A stretch of DNA of 58,304 bases from Evernia prunastri (lineage: Eukaryota > Ascomycota > Lecanoromycetes > Lecanorales > Parmeliaceae): the NCBI GenBank assembly GCA_003184365.1, contig NKYR01000181.1:1-58304 (forward strand). The letters are read 5' to 3'. Shown piece after piece: positions 44,952-56,588 of this stretch. The notes below the pieces were generated by a model, which saw only the letters and a list, made by a program, of their open reading frames with translations, did not search any database and was not told the DNA's origin. The position numbers were made by a program, and so were the translations under genes. The first letter of the stretch is position 1. The number at the start of each line of letters is the position of its first letter.

Positions 44952-46050
44952 TCACGAGGTGTCCTGCTCTCGCCGCTTAACACCGGCCAATACCCTCAAA
45001 AGTTCCAACGGCGGCCAGATCCTTTGATCAACGCCTTCAATATTTCCGATTACTGTGTCGCTTGGACCAAGTTCATTGTATCCCAGATGCAGCGCGGCAT
45101 CATTGACGTCTCCTAACCATGGGGTTGAGTTCCAGAGGATACTCTTGACGGCGAACGCCGCATCTATCAGGTGCCCTTGAGCATAGGCCAGTGTCATCAG
45201 TTTGCATAGGAACTCCAGCTGTCTCAGTGACCACATAGGGTTACTTCTTGGGAAGCAGCCACTGTAATCTGCGAGCACGCTCGTGAAGTCGTCGACACGC
45301 TCGGGCGTGCGTCGGGAGCCTCGACGGCCGAGAACGAGCGTAACGTCGATGTAACAGTATAAGTGGAATCGAAGACTAATGTATTGGGTGTTCTTGTAGC
45401 GTTCCAAGATTGGACGCTCCACCCTGGGCCACTCGCGAACGAATTTGGACGGGAGATAGAATGATTCAGACTCGTCTAATGTGTACTCAATAGCGATGCG
45501 GTTGACATGCAGATGGTAGTGTTCAGTGAGCTCAGTAATGATGTCATGCTCGTCAATGGAGCAAGTCCAGACTCGAGTACGTTTTGCCCTTTCACACTTC
45601 AAACACTTGAAATGTATCGAATTCTCGGAGTAGAGTAAGGGAAGTGTCTCGCTATAGATTTGCTGATTCGTCCTGAGTATCTGCGTCCAGACGAGGTTGG
45701 CATGTTCTGTAGACTTGGAGGATGCTGGATTATCATACTTCCTATACCATTTGCACCAGCGGCATTGAACGGGATATAAGTCAACATTCTGAGGGATCAG
45801 CTTGTCGTAAACCAGAAGTCGAAGCTCGGCAGGAAGGTCCATGAACCGGTGGAAAGTACTGGGTATCTTCAATTCTTCGGCTTGCGGTAGATCCGTTGAG
45901 GCATCATGAGCTGTCACCGTCTGTCAGTATGGCCTGAGGCGTTGCGCTTGGAGTTGGGGAGCTCATACATTCGAGTGTCAAGTTTGCCATAAGGGACGTC
46001 GGTACTGATGGTGGACTCGATGAGTCGTTGAGGACCTTGGGGTCAGACAT
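44952..46050 (-). CDS. 2EXR/F-box-like domain protein
   Basis: Two exons (46050-45969 and 45910-44952) with a 58-nt GT-AG intron give 346 residues. The second exon must start after GTGACAG to keep the phase; the other nearby acceptor gives a stop. Residues 47-65 (FHRFMDLPAELRLLVYDKL) are the 2EXR/F-box-like motif, and about 95-125 has the linked ILRTNQQIYSETLPLLYSEN block. Cys pairs at CRWCKW and CLKCERA could bind metal. Such proteins are widely expanded in filamentous fungi; their roles are mostly unknown, and F-box-type function in ubiquitin ligases is an inference from the motif. It lies next to a related gene of the same orientation. Confidence 0.75.
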
Positions 46051-46316
46051 TGATCTCGAAATCACGAGTCACCCTTGAAAGCGGGAAGAGTTGTCAAGTT
46101 GACAGAGGAAGGAATGCAACTATGGCGAATGACAAGTAGTAATGCAGTTGTGACGTATGACAAGTATCTAGTGACAAGAGTAAAAGTAAAGTAGTGAAAG
46201 GCTCAAGGCTGAATGAAACATGTAGCTCAGGAGCCTATCTCCGGTCACTAGCTGCGGGGCCACATCCAGTCGCCCCTTCCTCATCATCCATGTTGCAAAT
46301 GAATCATCCTCCCACT

Positions 46317-47252
46317 TTAACGGCAGCCAAGCTGAATATTGTGACTGGTTTCTTTGACGCATTCAATCCCCTCATCAGGCATATAGCCATCCGTCCAGCA
46401 GACCGATTTCACACCAAAAGTCCTCTTATTCATCTCCCCTTGCGCATGAGAAGTAACGAGAGCATCACAGATTTCCTCCACATAGCGCAGGACTTTCACG
46501 TTTGGTCTCGGATGCAAACGTGTTGCTAAATCGGCCAGCATGTTTTTGTAGTTCTGCCTAACCTCTATCATCAAGTCTTTTCGCTGTAGGACCATATCGA
46601 AGCTCGCTACTGGCGTCTTCTTCCATGAAGGCTGGATAACGATTTGCTCTAAGCCTGGGAGATGACGTAGAACGTCGCGCTCCATGGGTTGCCACCATTG
46701 GCTTGGGAAACTGTCAGGTATTGTGTGTAGCATACAATCGAGCTGGATGACAACCTTTCTCACATCCAGCTTGGCTGCGTCGCTTGGACATGCAATAACC
46801 CTAGCCACTCCAGTCCAAGGGGCATGGCGATATGCAATGTGTCCAGTTTTCAAGCCGTCGTCACCCGCACGTGTCATGATCCTACGCCGACCTCGACGGC
46901 GCCTGTAAATATTCAAACTATCCCTGTGTGTGAACGATCCGTAGCAGAGAAAGGCGAAGGTATTATTGGAGTAAAGGACAGGTAAAGCTTCGTTGTAGAT
47001 AGCCTTGTTCGTGCGCAGTAGAGATGGATTCAGATGGTCTCTGCCGACAGAACGACTCTTCAGATTTGGACAATATTCGCACATGCAAAAAGTACGATGA
47101 AGGCCATCAGACTGGACTAGAAGCTCCTTGTAGATAATAAGGCGGATTTCGGGGGGTAGGCTGAGAAAACGAAATCCGGCCTTTGAGATGTTGGTGTCAT
47201 GAGAGGAGGGTGAGGCAGACTGCAATTGCAATCGGGATATGCTTACTTCCAT
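46317..47252 (-). CDS. 2EXR/F-box-like domain protein, neighbour paralogue
   Basis: A single frame encodes 311 residues. Residues 26-44 (GFRFLSLPPEIRLIIYKEL) form the 2EXR/F-box-like motif, and LLRTNKAIYNEALPVLYSNN (about 78-97) follows with the same spacing as in the adjacent gene. A CMCEYCPN segment matches the CRWCKW position there. A basic stretch (RRRRGRRR) near residue 118 could be a nuclear localisation signal. The two genes are same-strand and about 270 nt apart, which suggests an old tandem duplication with strong divergence. The C-terminal half is not recognisable. Confidence 0.75.
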   Translation of the reverse strand: MEVSISRLQLQSASPSSHDTNISKAGFRFLSLPPEIRLIIYKELLVQSDGLHRTFCMCEYCPNLKSRSVGRDHLNPSLLRTNKAIYNEALPVLYSNNTFAFLCYGSFTHRDSLNIYRRRRGRRRIMTRAGDDGLKTGHIAYRHAPWTGVARVIACPSDAAKLDVRKVVIQLDCMLHTIPDSFPSQWWQPMERDVLRHLPGLEQIVIQPSWKKTPVASFDMVLQRKDLMIEVRQNYKNMLADLATRLHPRPNVKVLRYVEEICDALVTSHAQGEMNKRTFGVKSVCWTDGYMPDEGIECVKETSHNIQLGCR

Positions 47253-47683
47253 GATATCTTGAATTGATAGACGTAATTTTCAGGCTTTTGGGTAGAACAC
47301 AAATCCTGGGCGTGGTGGAGAAGAAAGACGTTGTAGAGTGGATATCTATTATTGAGCATAGCAAAAAATCGATGTAGGAGGAGATGGCCACATTTATACT
47401 CCTCAGGTGCAGAGATCTGTCCCTTCAAATCTACCCATAATTTCGTGGAGTTCAGTGGGTCGTTCTCCTCGCATACTTTCTCATTATGGAGATTCATGCT
47501 CAAAAGTGGCTGATTACTCCATAATACATAATATGGCCAAGCCACTAAATTTCCAACAAGAATCGGGCGGTCTCGTTCCGCTGGATGGCCAGCAAATCCT
47601 ATGCCATTACAGTATAATAGAAATCTGCCAAGCCTCGGCGGGCCTCCTGGTTCGCAGATATTATTCACTACACTTCGTGCTTG
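47253..47683. other. intergenic, no supported gene
   Basis: No convincing frame or repeat. It leads into the duplicated flank of the N gap. Confidence 0.45.
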
Positions 47684-48038
47684 AAGCCTGAAGATGACGA
47701 GTACAGCCAGAAGAAATTGCCCAACTGCAGGACTCGGTTCATTGGGACACGTCGAAGCGAGAGAGAGAGAGAGAGAGAGAGAGATGCTGATGGCTGTGAG
47801 GCAAGACACTCTACAGCACAGTGGCAAAGTCGCACTGGCCAATTGTCCCACATATATGCNNNNNNNAAGCCTGAAGATGACGAGTACAGCCAGAAGAAAT
47901 TGCCCAACTGCAGGACTCGGTTCATTGGGACACGTCGAAGCGAGAGAGAGAGAGAGAGAGAGATGCTGATGGCTGTGAGGCAAGACACTCTACAGCACAG
48001 TGGCAAAGTCGCACTGGCCAATTGTCCCACATATATGC
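47684..48038. repeat. gap of 7 N flanked by duplicated copies of one locus with a GA microsatellite
   Basis: The block 47684-47859 is repeated as 47867-48038 on the other side of seven Ns (47860-47866). The copies match apart from the (GA)n tract, which is two units shorter on the right. Both copies end with CATATATGC. This is what an unmerged overlap between two contigs looks like when a microsatellite differs in length. The true genome probably has one copy. Confidence 0.85.
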
Positions 48039-49518
48039 TAGGAGTCGGAAGAAAGAATGCTGGGAAGAGCTGGTAGTCACAAAGCAAACAGACTCTGTGC
48101 TAGCGGCTAGCGCTAAGTTTCTTACTATCAGAGCTATCAGCAGTTCTTCTTCAGCCGTCAAAGTCAAAGATGGACGCAGACCCTCGTTAAAATTTGTCTC
48201 ATCTTTAGCGATTTTATTAACAAGCACATTGAGGACGATGAGTGCGAAACGACTTATCATGAGAAGGCGCTCTCTTCCCATCAACTATACAAAAAGACCC
48301 GTTTGCTGTTGCTTCGACCTCTCCCGTAATCCCGTGCAATCAGACTCAGCACATTTGTTCTGACCAGGACCACCATGACGTCTATTGGGGCTTTCTATAT
48401 CACTCCACTCACTGAAATATAGCCAGCAAGTTCCTTAGAAGGTTTTCACTCCGGCAATATGTACTTCCGCTTCAGTGAGTTCCCTGAACGCAGCCAGAGG
48501 ATCCTAGCTAGCGTGATTATCATCACCGGTCGCAACATTTTGCCTTCCTGGAAGACGGTACGAGAGCTGCCGAGGGACTAGGTTAATATGTTATTCAGCC
48601 TGTACTCGGACGGTTGTAATAAGACAAACCTGGAGAAGGCTCAGTAGTGTTCTCTGCTTACTGAAAACATGCCAACCCTTTCCCCAAATGCGACTCTGAC
48701 AGTACATTGTTCTCTATCCGCTCGACCTTTAGTGTGGGCACAAGGTGAAAAATAAAGCCTGACCCATAGACAATCGAATAGTATTCCTCTCATATGTTTC
48801 ATTACGACGCTGAGTAAAGGAAGTCTGCTCAAACCTATCAAACAACAGGTGATACTCAAGGCTCGATTGCAGAAAACTTTAACAACCAAGCAAATGACAA
48901 ATCTCCCAACGTCTGCAACGATCTTAGTGGATCCAGAGGACTAATCAGGAAGCTTGGCTCTACCGAAAAAAAGAAAATTACCTTTCAGACGCCTCTCCCT
49001 CTTTCAACCGGGCTAATGATGATTAGGACTTTATCGAAGATGCCTCTCTAGCGCATTCACTTGTGATTTTTGATGCGCATGCCAACTCTGGCTAAGCTCT
49101 CGCGCACTCCTCAGGAGACGGGTGAGTACCTATGGCTCTATTTATCGGATCCTTGGAGGTTTCACCTCATGATGTGTTGGCCGCGTTGAAGAGGAATGAA
49201 GTTCAGCAGGGAAAATGAAAGCTTGGACGAGAGGGGGCGAATTGGGAAGAAGAGTCCAGGAGATGGAGGTGTTGGTGGGTTGAATGAGCTTGTCAAAGCG
49301 CTGTTGATGACGTGTGGGTCAGAGGGAGAGTATGAGCATGATGACATTTTGGCAAATTGAATTTATGGGGTACTAGTCTTGTGAGATGACTGGATGAAAG
49401 CCGTCAGTTTGAAATTGAAGGGGATCTGTGTGCCGCTGATGACCCAAATCCACATTTGTCAATAACCTGGCGGCCTTCCCCCGCCGTCTCCAAGTCAGTG
49501 GCCTGGCTAACGTCCTCC
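48039..49518. other. intergenic, no supported gene
   Basis: Short frames only, without family-like residues or good splice structure. The right end is the 3' flank of the BTB gene. Confidence 0.45.
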
Positions 49519-50466
49519 TCAGATCCTCTTTTTCACCACGCTCATAAAATCCCCGAGCAATGCACCACCGTCGAAAAACATTAGCTCTTTGAACTCTTCG
49601 TCCTCCATCAAGGTATCCATCTCATAACTCATGTAGGCTGTCAACAGCGTGCGTAGATCCTCGATACCAGCCGCTGATTCACCGGTGTTGTCGTAGATGT
49701 AGCGCAGGAGGCCGATGATATCTCCAGTGCGTTCCGGGTACAAGTGGAAGTCGGTCAGAGTGAGCTGCAGCTGTTCGAAGGCTAAGGTCTTGAGCGGCTG
49801 GATGTCGTATTGTTCCGCAAAGACGTAGAGGCGAGCGTGGGAGAGGAAGACATCGGCATAGTTTTCATTCGAATCTCTATTGGCTCGGGGAGGAGATATG
49901 CTTGTGGAGTTCCGGAGGACTCTGTATTTGCGTTCGAGGAAGGCTTCTTTGAGACCATCTCTGGTGCACCGCATCGAAGACGTAGATTCCGATAGATATG
50001 CTTTTCCGCAGTTTCCCCTGCCCTTTGCTACTTTGGAAGGTGCTGATCGAATCGGATTTCCGGTTGAGTATGAATACAAAATCGGTTCCTCATCCTCATC
50101 ACCTAAAAATAATTCTTCGTGCTCCCCAGACTTCTTGCTGACAGTGTACTTCTTGTGATTGTCATCCGGCATTACTTTGTGTTCGGCAGCAGAGTAGTAT
50201 CCATTATAGGCCCATTGAGCGAAGCGGATGAAGGTGCCTTCGTCGACCTCCTTGAGCACTGCATAACCTTCTTTGGCTTCAGCCATATGACCATTGATCA
50301 TGCGCTCTAATGGCTTTGAGTGTTGTGAGATTAGGCTAGCATGGATGTAGATGGGAACGTCGTTAACGACAAACTTGGATGGAGGGGAGGTAAAGTGGCT
50401 GTAATCTGAGTTAGCTGATCGCCTGTAGTGTTAGGATCAGCCATACCATTCCGCGTTGTTGGACAT
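49519..50466 (-). CDS. BTB/POZ-domain protein
   Basis: Two exons (50466-50447 and 50398-49519) with a 48-nt GT-AG intron give 299 residues. Exon 1 codes only for MSNNAE and two bases. The BTB fold starts at about residue 8 (SPPSKFVVNDVPIYIHASLISQHS), continues with ERMINGHMAEAKEGYAVL and DEGTFIRFAQWAYNGYY, then a disordered insertion of about 85 residues, and DVFLSHARLYVFAEQYDIQPLKTLAFEQL. This order is typical of the expanded fungal family of single-BTB proteins. They may act as adaptors for cullin-3 ligases or in transcription, but the partner is unknown. Confidence 0.82.
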
Positions 50467-51228
50467 GTTTCCCTGATGTATATGATCTCTTCCGCGGAGA
50501 TAGAGTAGTCTGAAGAAGTTTTGAAGAGCACTCTACGTTCCTTGTGAAAAGCCTCAGCTCCCTATTTCAAATGTTAGACTCAAAGTGGGAGATACTTGTG
50601 TTCCCATGGTCTCATATTAGCGAAGAAATACACGCACCTGGTACTAATGTGTGGCTGAGAACAGATCGATTCTCACCGTAGAAGTATGCTAGGAATAGTG
50701 TGAAGATTTAAACTGGGTGTTTCTACAACATGAACTAAATTTAGCGCAAGTAGTAATACACTTAGCGTGACCAGGCACCCAGGCACACACAAAGAAAATC
50801 CTATAGTTTGATCCCGCCACGCCAGAATTTGCGAATTGAACGTATGATCAGCATCAAAGATATCATCTGGGTTTATTTTTTTTATTATGGTATTCAGGGA
50901 GCTGTAAGTGAGCTATCAAGTCCAGCTTACCTTGTGTTCGCTAAAGTTTAGATTCTTTTGTCTCTCTCTATAGTGACCATGCTATCATGGCACCGGTCTA
51001 CTAAAACAGCATAAAGACTCTCCATGTTCCCTCACTCATGGTCGATTACGAAGTTTGACGAGGGCACGCCACTTTATGTTCTCCGCTTAGAGTGTTGGAT
51101 GACACCGAAAGAAGCGCCATTCGTAGTTTGCCATTCACAATGTACTTGAAAACTAGAAAAGCTTCAAAATTGAGACCTTTTACGGTTTTGTAGATGGAGG
51201 GGTCTCATTCCGATGAAGGAAAGCTTAC
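50467..51228. other. intergenic, no supported gene
   Basis: No gene recognised. It may contain downstream parts of the possible exon at 51229-51484. Confidence 0.4.
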
Positions 51229-51484
51229 TTGTATAGACATGATATTCAACATTACGGGCGCTCCTTGTTTCTGGAAGTGTGTTGGACCGACCAACATCAC
51301 CCTCACCAAATTGCTCAACGACCACGGTGATTAGGCTTCCGACCTTATAAGGACCTTCATTCTCGGCGCCAAGAATGAGCTCTCTGATGATAGAGTCTTG
51401 CGCTCTACAGACGTGCTGACATGTTGTTGCGAGGAATGGGGAACACAGAAAGTTGAAAATCTCCTTGGGAAGACATGTGAGCAC
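51229..51484 (-). CDS. possible internal exon of an unrecognised gene
   Basis: A 256-nt block open in one frame is bounded by good splice signals: an acceptor TGATAG just before 51484 and a donor GTAAGC just after 51229. The 85 codons (LPKEIFNFLCSPFLATTCQHVC, then SLITVVVEQFGEGDV) look protein-like but match no family I know. I could not join it with confidence to exons on either side, because the phases of nearby candidates do not agree. It may belong to a decayed gene or be chance. Confidence 0.28.
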
Positions 51485-53185
51485 CTATCACCATTGTTAT
51501 CGTACAAAAAGGCGAGAAAGAAGTTCAAATGCTCACGTACTGGCTATTATCCCGCAGATTCCTGTTAGGGGCTCCAGGCACGAGCTTATATTCATATCGT
51601 GTTGCAATAGATCAAGCAATGTTCGACGGAGAACGCTGATACCTCCATGCCTATTTGATACTGATACACCCACTCAAGTGTAGGCGTGCGATCATTTTCA
51701 AGTACTGGCAAAACGATTCGACGGCTCTGCGCTTGTTATCTCAGTCAATGTAGCCCAGAAACCATTATAACTTAACTTGAATTCAATTAGGGCGCGTTCT
51801 GCTATCACACACCGTGTGCTTGTGGTTGCTCAAACTAAGCGAAGACACAGCTAGTTTCTTGTCAGTGCGTCGCATGTATACTAGATACATATTGCAGTTC
51901 TAGCAGCACAGGCTCTCTACGTGAGTTAACAAGTAATCGGCATGCATCTTATTTTCAGGATCAAAACAGCGCTGAATCAGCAGATCAAGATGGTTTGGTT
52001 GTCGCTGACGCGAGGGGTGCAATCTAGACCAGATCAACATCGACCACTTTCAGTTGAAGTTCATGCCCATGACGGCAAGGGATTATATACGACTCCTGCC
52101 GAGAGGACAGCTTTTTTGCCATGAGGTGCTGATTTTGAGGATATAAAGATAGCGGAGCACATTGTCAGCTTTGGCTAAACTTGCCAAAATCGATCGCCCC
52201 GCAATTGCTCCTTTCTCCGGCAGGGCGTGAAGACTTCATGACCTCGGGGGGATCCAGATCAAACAATTGGGGATATCATCGCTGTTGAAGTTGATTGACG
52301 TACGGCGATGCACGATCATGAGGTCATTTAAGCGCTAAGCAGATGATTTACCGCTCCTGCAAGAATTCGCTGCAGTAGCAGCAGCAAGCGGCTGTAGTTT
52401 CAACAGTCAAAGGGATGCTATGCAAAAAGGCGGTATACCAATCTGCTTGCAAAATTTGCAGCGTCTGAAAGAAAGTCTTCCTTTCAATCATTGTACTTAC
52501 AGACCACCTACCTCTCAAGCTCTCGGGTTGTAAATCGATCAACCTAATCGCCCTGCTACTCATCGGATGGCTCTAAGATCGGTCCCATCATCCTCCTTCG
52601 TGAAGTCTGACTATCTTGTAGCATCATCACACATAGCAATTGGGCATTCGTTCAAGCCGAAAGGGTTGGTTTCCGGTCATTATCCGCAAGAGCGTTGACC
52701 GAAGAGCAGCGAGATACCTATGACCTCGAGATGGTCTGTTGTAATGTGGTTATGATGGATTGATTGTTTTCCTATGGAATGGTGTGAATGCTACTTTTAG
52801 GGAAACACACTAATTTGCCACATGAGGGGTATCAACACATGGAGTGCTGCATCGTTTCCAACATGGTCGCTTTTGAGCGTTGAAGGTGTATCGAGGTCAA
52901 GGTGCCTCGTATCACATTCTATCTACTGCCGCCAACCCGGCACTGGCGTTGCACTTGCCCGCAGTGATAGACTCCGCGCAGAATCTTCGTAGCTGAGTCT
53001 AATGATGACTAAAGGTGAAGGTAAAGTATGTTGTCGATTCAGAAAAGTCGATGAGTTTTCGCAGATTACGTCATCATGCTAGTGTGTCACGCTAATGCAA
53101 AGTCACGACAGAAGGACGCGTTCACACAAACAGAGTCAACAAAAGCCATCGACGCGGCTTGAGATATCTACATTGACGGTCAGCT
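51485..53185. other. intergenic, no supported gene
   Basis: Short frames only. Any upstream exon of the candidate at 51229-51484 would lie at about 51540-51700. Confidence 0.4.
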
Positions 53186-56100
53186 ATGGATGATAACACA
53201 AGCGGCTCACTATCGCCGTCCATGGCATCTGAATCAGCTGAGAGCGCAGTCTCGTCCGCAGGCTCGATCCAAGAAATGAACGATATAAAACAGGCCATTG
53301 TCGAATACCTCGACGCTGCTGCTGATGGCTCTTTCGCTACGTCTGGATCATTGCCCGACGCTGTGAATCCAGGGTTGCTTCTGAAAGGTTTTGGGAAGAT
53401 AGGCCTGCCACTGTCGGAGCGCGACGCACAAGCCATTATTAAGATCAGCCATGAAGCACTCTCTGACAAAAGCGCCAAGGAGACCAATGACGAATCCGAG
53501 CGCAAGACCTGTGTATTTGGAGCCGACCGAGTCGAGTTCCGCAATCCGCGATGGTCAAAGACCGTGCAATATGCTGTGGGCAAATCAGTTGAGCAGCTGG
53601 GCGTACTCGGAGGCGAGTCTAGTGTTCGTGCGGATTTACACGAAATGCTGCTCTATGAGGGAAGCGGATCGCCCAGTATTGAACAAGATAAGCATACCGT
53701 CTCTGGCAGATTCGGCAGATTAGTCATTGTGTTGCCCTCCGAATACGAAGGAGGCGAGGTTGAAGTGCAGCTCGGCAACCAGAAGCGCACTCTATCCATT
53801 ATTGAGCCACGAGAATTCAGCTACTCGTACATGGCTTGGTACGCCGACGCTGACAATTTCGTTGAGCCCGTCAGCTCGGGATATCGACTCGTACTGACAT
53901 ATGATCTCGTCCACCGGGGTGGTGACATCAAAGCAGCCAGACCTTCTTCAGTATTGAACGACAACAACGCTGCGATTGATAGCGCTCTTAAAGCCTGGAA
54001 AACAAGACTTGACGATGACGAAACCAGGACCGAAAAGCTTGTGCATCTGTTCGAGTGTGAGTATCCACATGCAAAACTGGGGATGCAATCCTTGGAAGGA
54101 TCGGATCAAGTTCAAAGTCTTCATCTTTATGAAGCATGCCAAGAGCATCGCTTCTCCACGTTCCTGGGCCAGCTCGAACACACCAAACGTCGAAGTGGCT
54201 ATGGGGAAGAAGACGAGGATGACCAGGACCAGGACTGGACATTAGCGAAGATTTTTACTGTGGAAGGGGTCTGCATAGCGGAAGGCCTGGAGATAGAGCA
54301 GGACGACATTATCCAAGATCGGCCGTTTAAGAACGAGTCTCCAGATGACGAGCACTGTGATGACGAGTTCGATGAAGGTGCGGAAGTCACAGAAATCTAT
54401 AAACGTAGCTGCGTGGTCATTGTGCCATCCGACCACCTTGATGCGTTTTTGCGCAAAGCTCTGAGACTCAACATCTCAGATTGGACGCAGGCTCTACTAA
54501 GCAGGATTGGGGTTGAGGGCAGCCTAGAGGACGTCAAGGATGAGCTCTTAAGGATCGGCTCGCTATCCACCGGCAAGTAGCAGCTGAGCGGTTGCCCAGG
54601 AAGACACTAACACCGTGCAGACCGCAAGACTCTGACAGGTAGCGACATCGATTCCTTAGTCAGTGCCGCTCTCAAGCTCAACATGCCTTCCTTCATGATT
54701 TCAGCCCTTGAGAAGTCGAAGTGGGGCCTTAGTCCCCATGCTATTCACGAGCTTGGTCGGGCTATGGCGTCGCGAGACGTGACACCGTGGTTGCCAGCGT
54801 AAGTCCTTATTCTGCCCTTGCGACATTAAATACGCTGACCGTGTACGAGGATCGCTACTGGTATTGGAAACATACGCCAATTGACATCACGACTGGGCGC
54901 CATGAAGCGCTTTCAGAACGAGTACGAGACAGCTAAAGACTTACAAAAGGAGCCTGCGCATCCAACGGAGTCAAGAGAACAATACACGGAGGACCTAAAG
55001 CGGTGTCTAGCCGAATCACTTGCCAAAAGGCCTAGTGGAGGCTCGTTGCAGATTGCAGATGGTGACGAGGCGTTGTTGATAGAGACAGCTCGCTCACTTG
55101 GGGAGACTTTCGTCTCTGATGTTATGTTGCCACTTTGCAAGTTGGTCGTCAGGAACACAGACTTCGTCGCCAACATCTGTACGAGGCTTTCTGAAGAAGT
55201 ACAATGGCTGTCAGCTCGAGTTGTCCAAAGCTTTACAACCGAGATTGTTGATTTCCTAGCACGTGAAATGAGCAATCATTGTAGCTTGCAGACCGCCAAT
55301 AAGTCAAAGACCGCCTTCTTTCAGCCATCACAAGTTTCCGCTTACTCCATGATCAGCTTTCCGATGTCTACAGAGATCTATCACAACCGTATGTCATGGC
55401 AAGCATTGTCGGCGCTGCTCTGCTTCTGTGAGAGACTTGAGTTGTATGACTCTGTACCGAAGCTTCTTCAGCCAATAATCGAGATAACCCGTTCGGCAGG
55501 GGAGGGCGATCATACCGAGTTTTTGATCCCACTGCTGCAATCACTTTCAGATCATCTGGCACAAAGTGAACACTCTTTGCAACACTATCAATCGCTGTTC
55601 CAGGAGGTTCTCCAATCATTTATCAAAGAATATGTCGGCCTCAAGCCTACACCACCGAAAGACTGGAGCAGAGAAAAGACGAAAGATAGGTGCTCTGGCT
55701 CCTCTTCTTACCGCACACTCAGCCACGATCAAGGGATCTGCGACGATTGTTCGGCATTAAATGACTTCCTGACGTCTCCTGATCGATCCGAGTGGCGACT
55801 AAAAGCTGCCGAACGCCGCCGCAAGCATGTTGACAATCAGCGATATGGACATGACTTCAAAACATTCGTCGACAAGAGCGAAAAGCCATTTACGCTTGTC
55901 GTCTCCAAGACCGACGACTCTTACCGTAGTACGCTCAATATTTGGCACCAAAAACGCCGGTCACTGATATCAGTGTTCGACTCCATTGGTCAACAGAAAC
56001 TGAAGATTATGCTTGCAGATCAATATGACGCTTTTATGGAGCTCTACTCAGATGCGACTTCTGGAAACGACATCACGCCCGCTCGACAGCCGCTAGGGTC

Positions 56101-56209
56101 TCTCGGCGCACCCCAGCAGAACAAGAAGCGCGGTTGGGAAAGCCCAGAGGATGCGCTGCCCTCGAAGCGAGCGAAGGGGGCTCAGATCATTGACTTGTCT
56201 GAGGAGTAG
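53186..56209 (+). CDS. 2-oxoglutarate/Fe(II) oxygenase-like (prolyl 4-hydroxylase-type) protein
   Basis: Three exons (53186-54572, 54621-54798, 54850-56209) give 974 residues. The first intron has a GCAAGT donor (GC-AG) and a TACACTAACACCGTGCAG-type acceptor region in its last 20 nt; a GT donor there leaves the phase wrong. The oxygenase-like part is at about 165-240 (GRLVIVLPSEYEGGEVEV, then YMAWYADADNFVEPVSSGYRLVLTYDL). Relatives usually read H in the second block where this protein has N (ADADNFV), so an iron ligand may be lost. The long C-terminal part is mostly helical, has HxxC and Cys pairs (about 815-825), and ends with a basic NLS-like KKRGWESPEDALPSKRAK. Function and substrate are unknown. 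Confidence 0.75.
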
Positions 56210-56588
56210 GCGTTGTGCATTTTGAGCTGGTGACTCCAATGTATCTTGTTACAACTAATGGGACTACGGTTGTTATGCTAGTCGTATCTCATGTCAAGAA
56301 CCGTGAAGGTATTCCTATGACGATGTGTACATTGAAAAGACGGAACAAGCGTCGGTGTAAATCTGACATGAAGTAGCCGCTTGGAATTCCATCTCAAAAC
56401 AGCTGATCTGGGATATTGTACTCAGAGAGAATATATGCCGAGCATACCTGTCACAACATTAGTTATTGGATTCCAAATCAGAAACCAGGTGAAAGATATT
56501 CACCATCTTTGTTAACAGGGACATCGTTGTAGAATAGCGACGCGGCAAGAGCGTATAGCGTCTGGCATTCTTTATGTATGATAATCGG
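56210..56588. other. convergent intergenic region
   Basis: It separates the 3' ends of the oxygenase-like gene and the secreted gene. Nothing recognised. Confidence 0.45.

Noticed and set aside
44743..45027. Plus-strand frame of 94 codons with Cys and a basic stretch
   Set aside because: It overlaps the 3' end of the 2EXR gene on the other strand and shows no recognisable domain.
47684..48038. Genuine tandem duplication or CRISPR-like direct repeat
   Set aside because: Only two copies exist, they are split by an N gap, and they differ only in microsatellite length.
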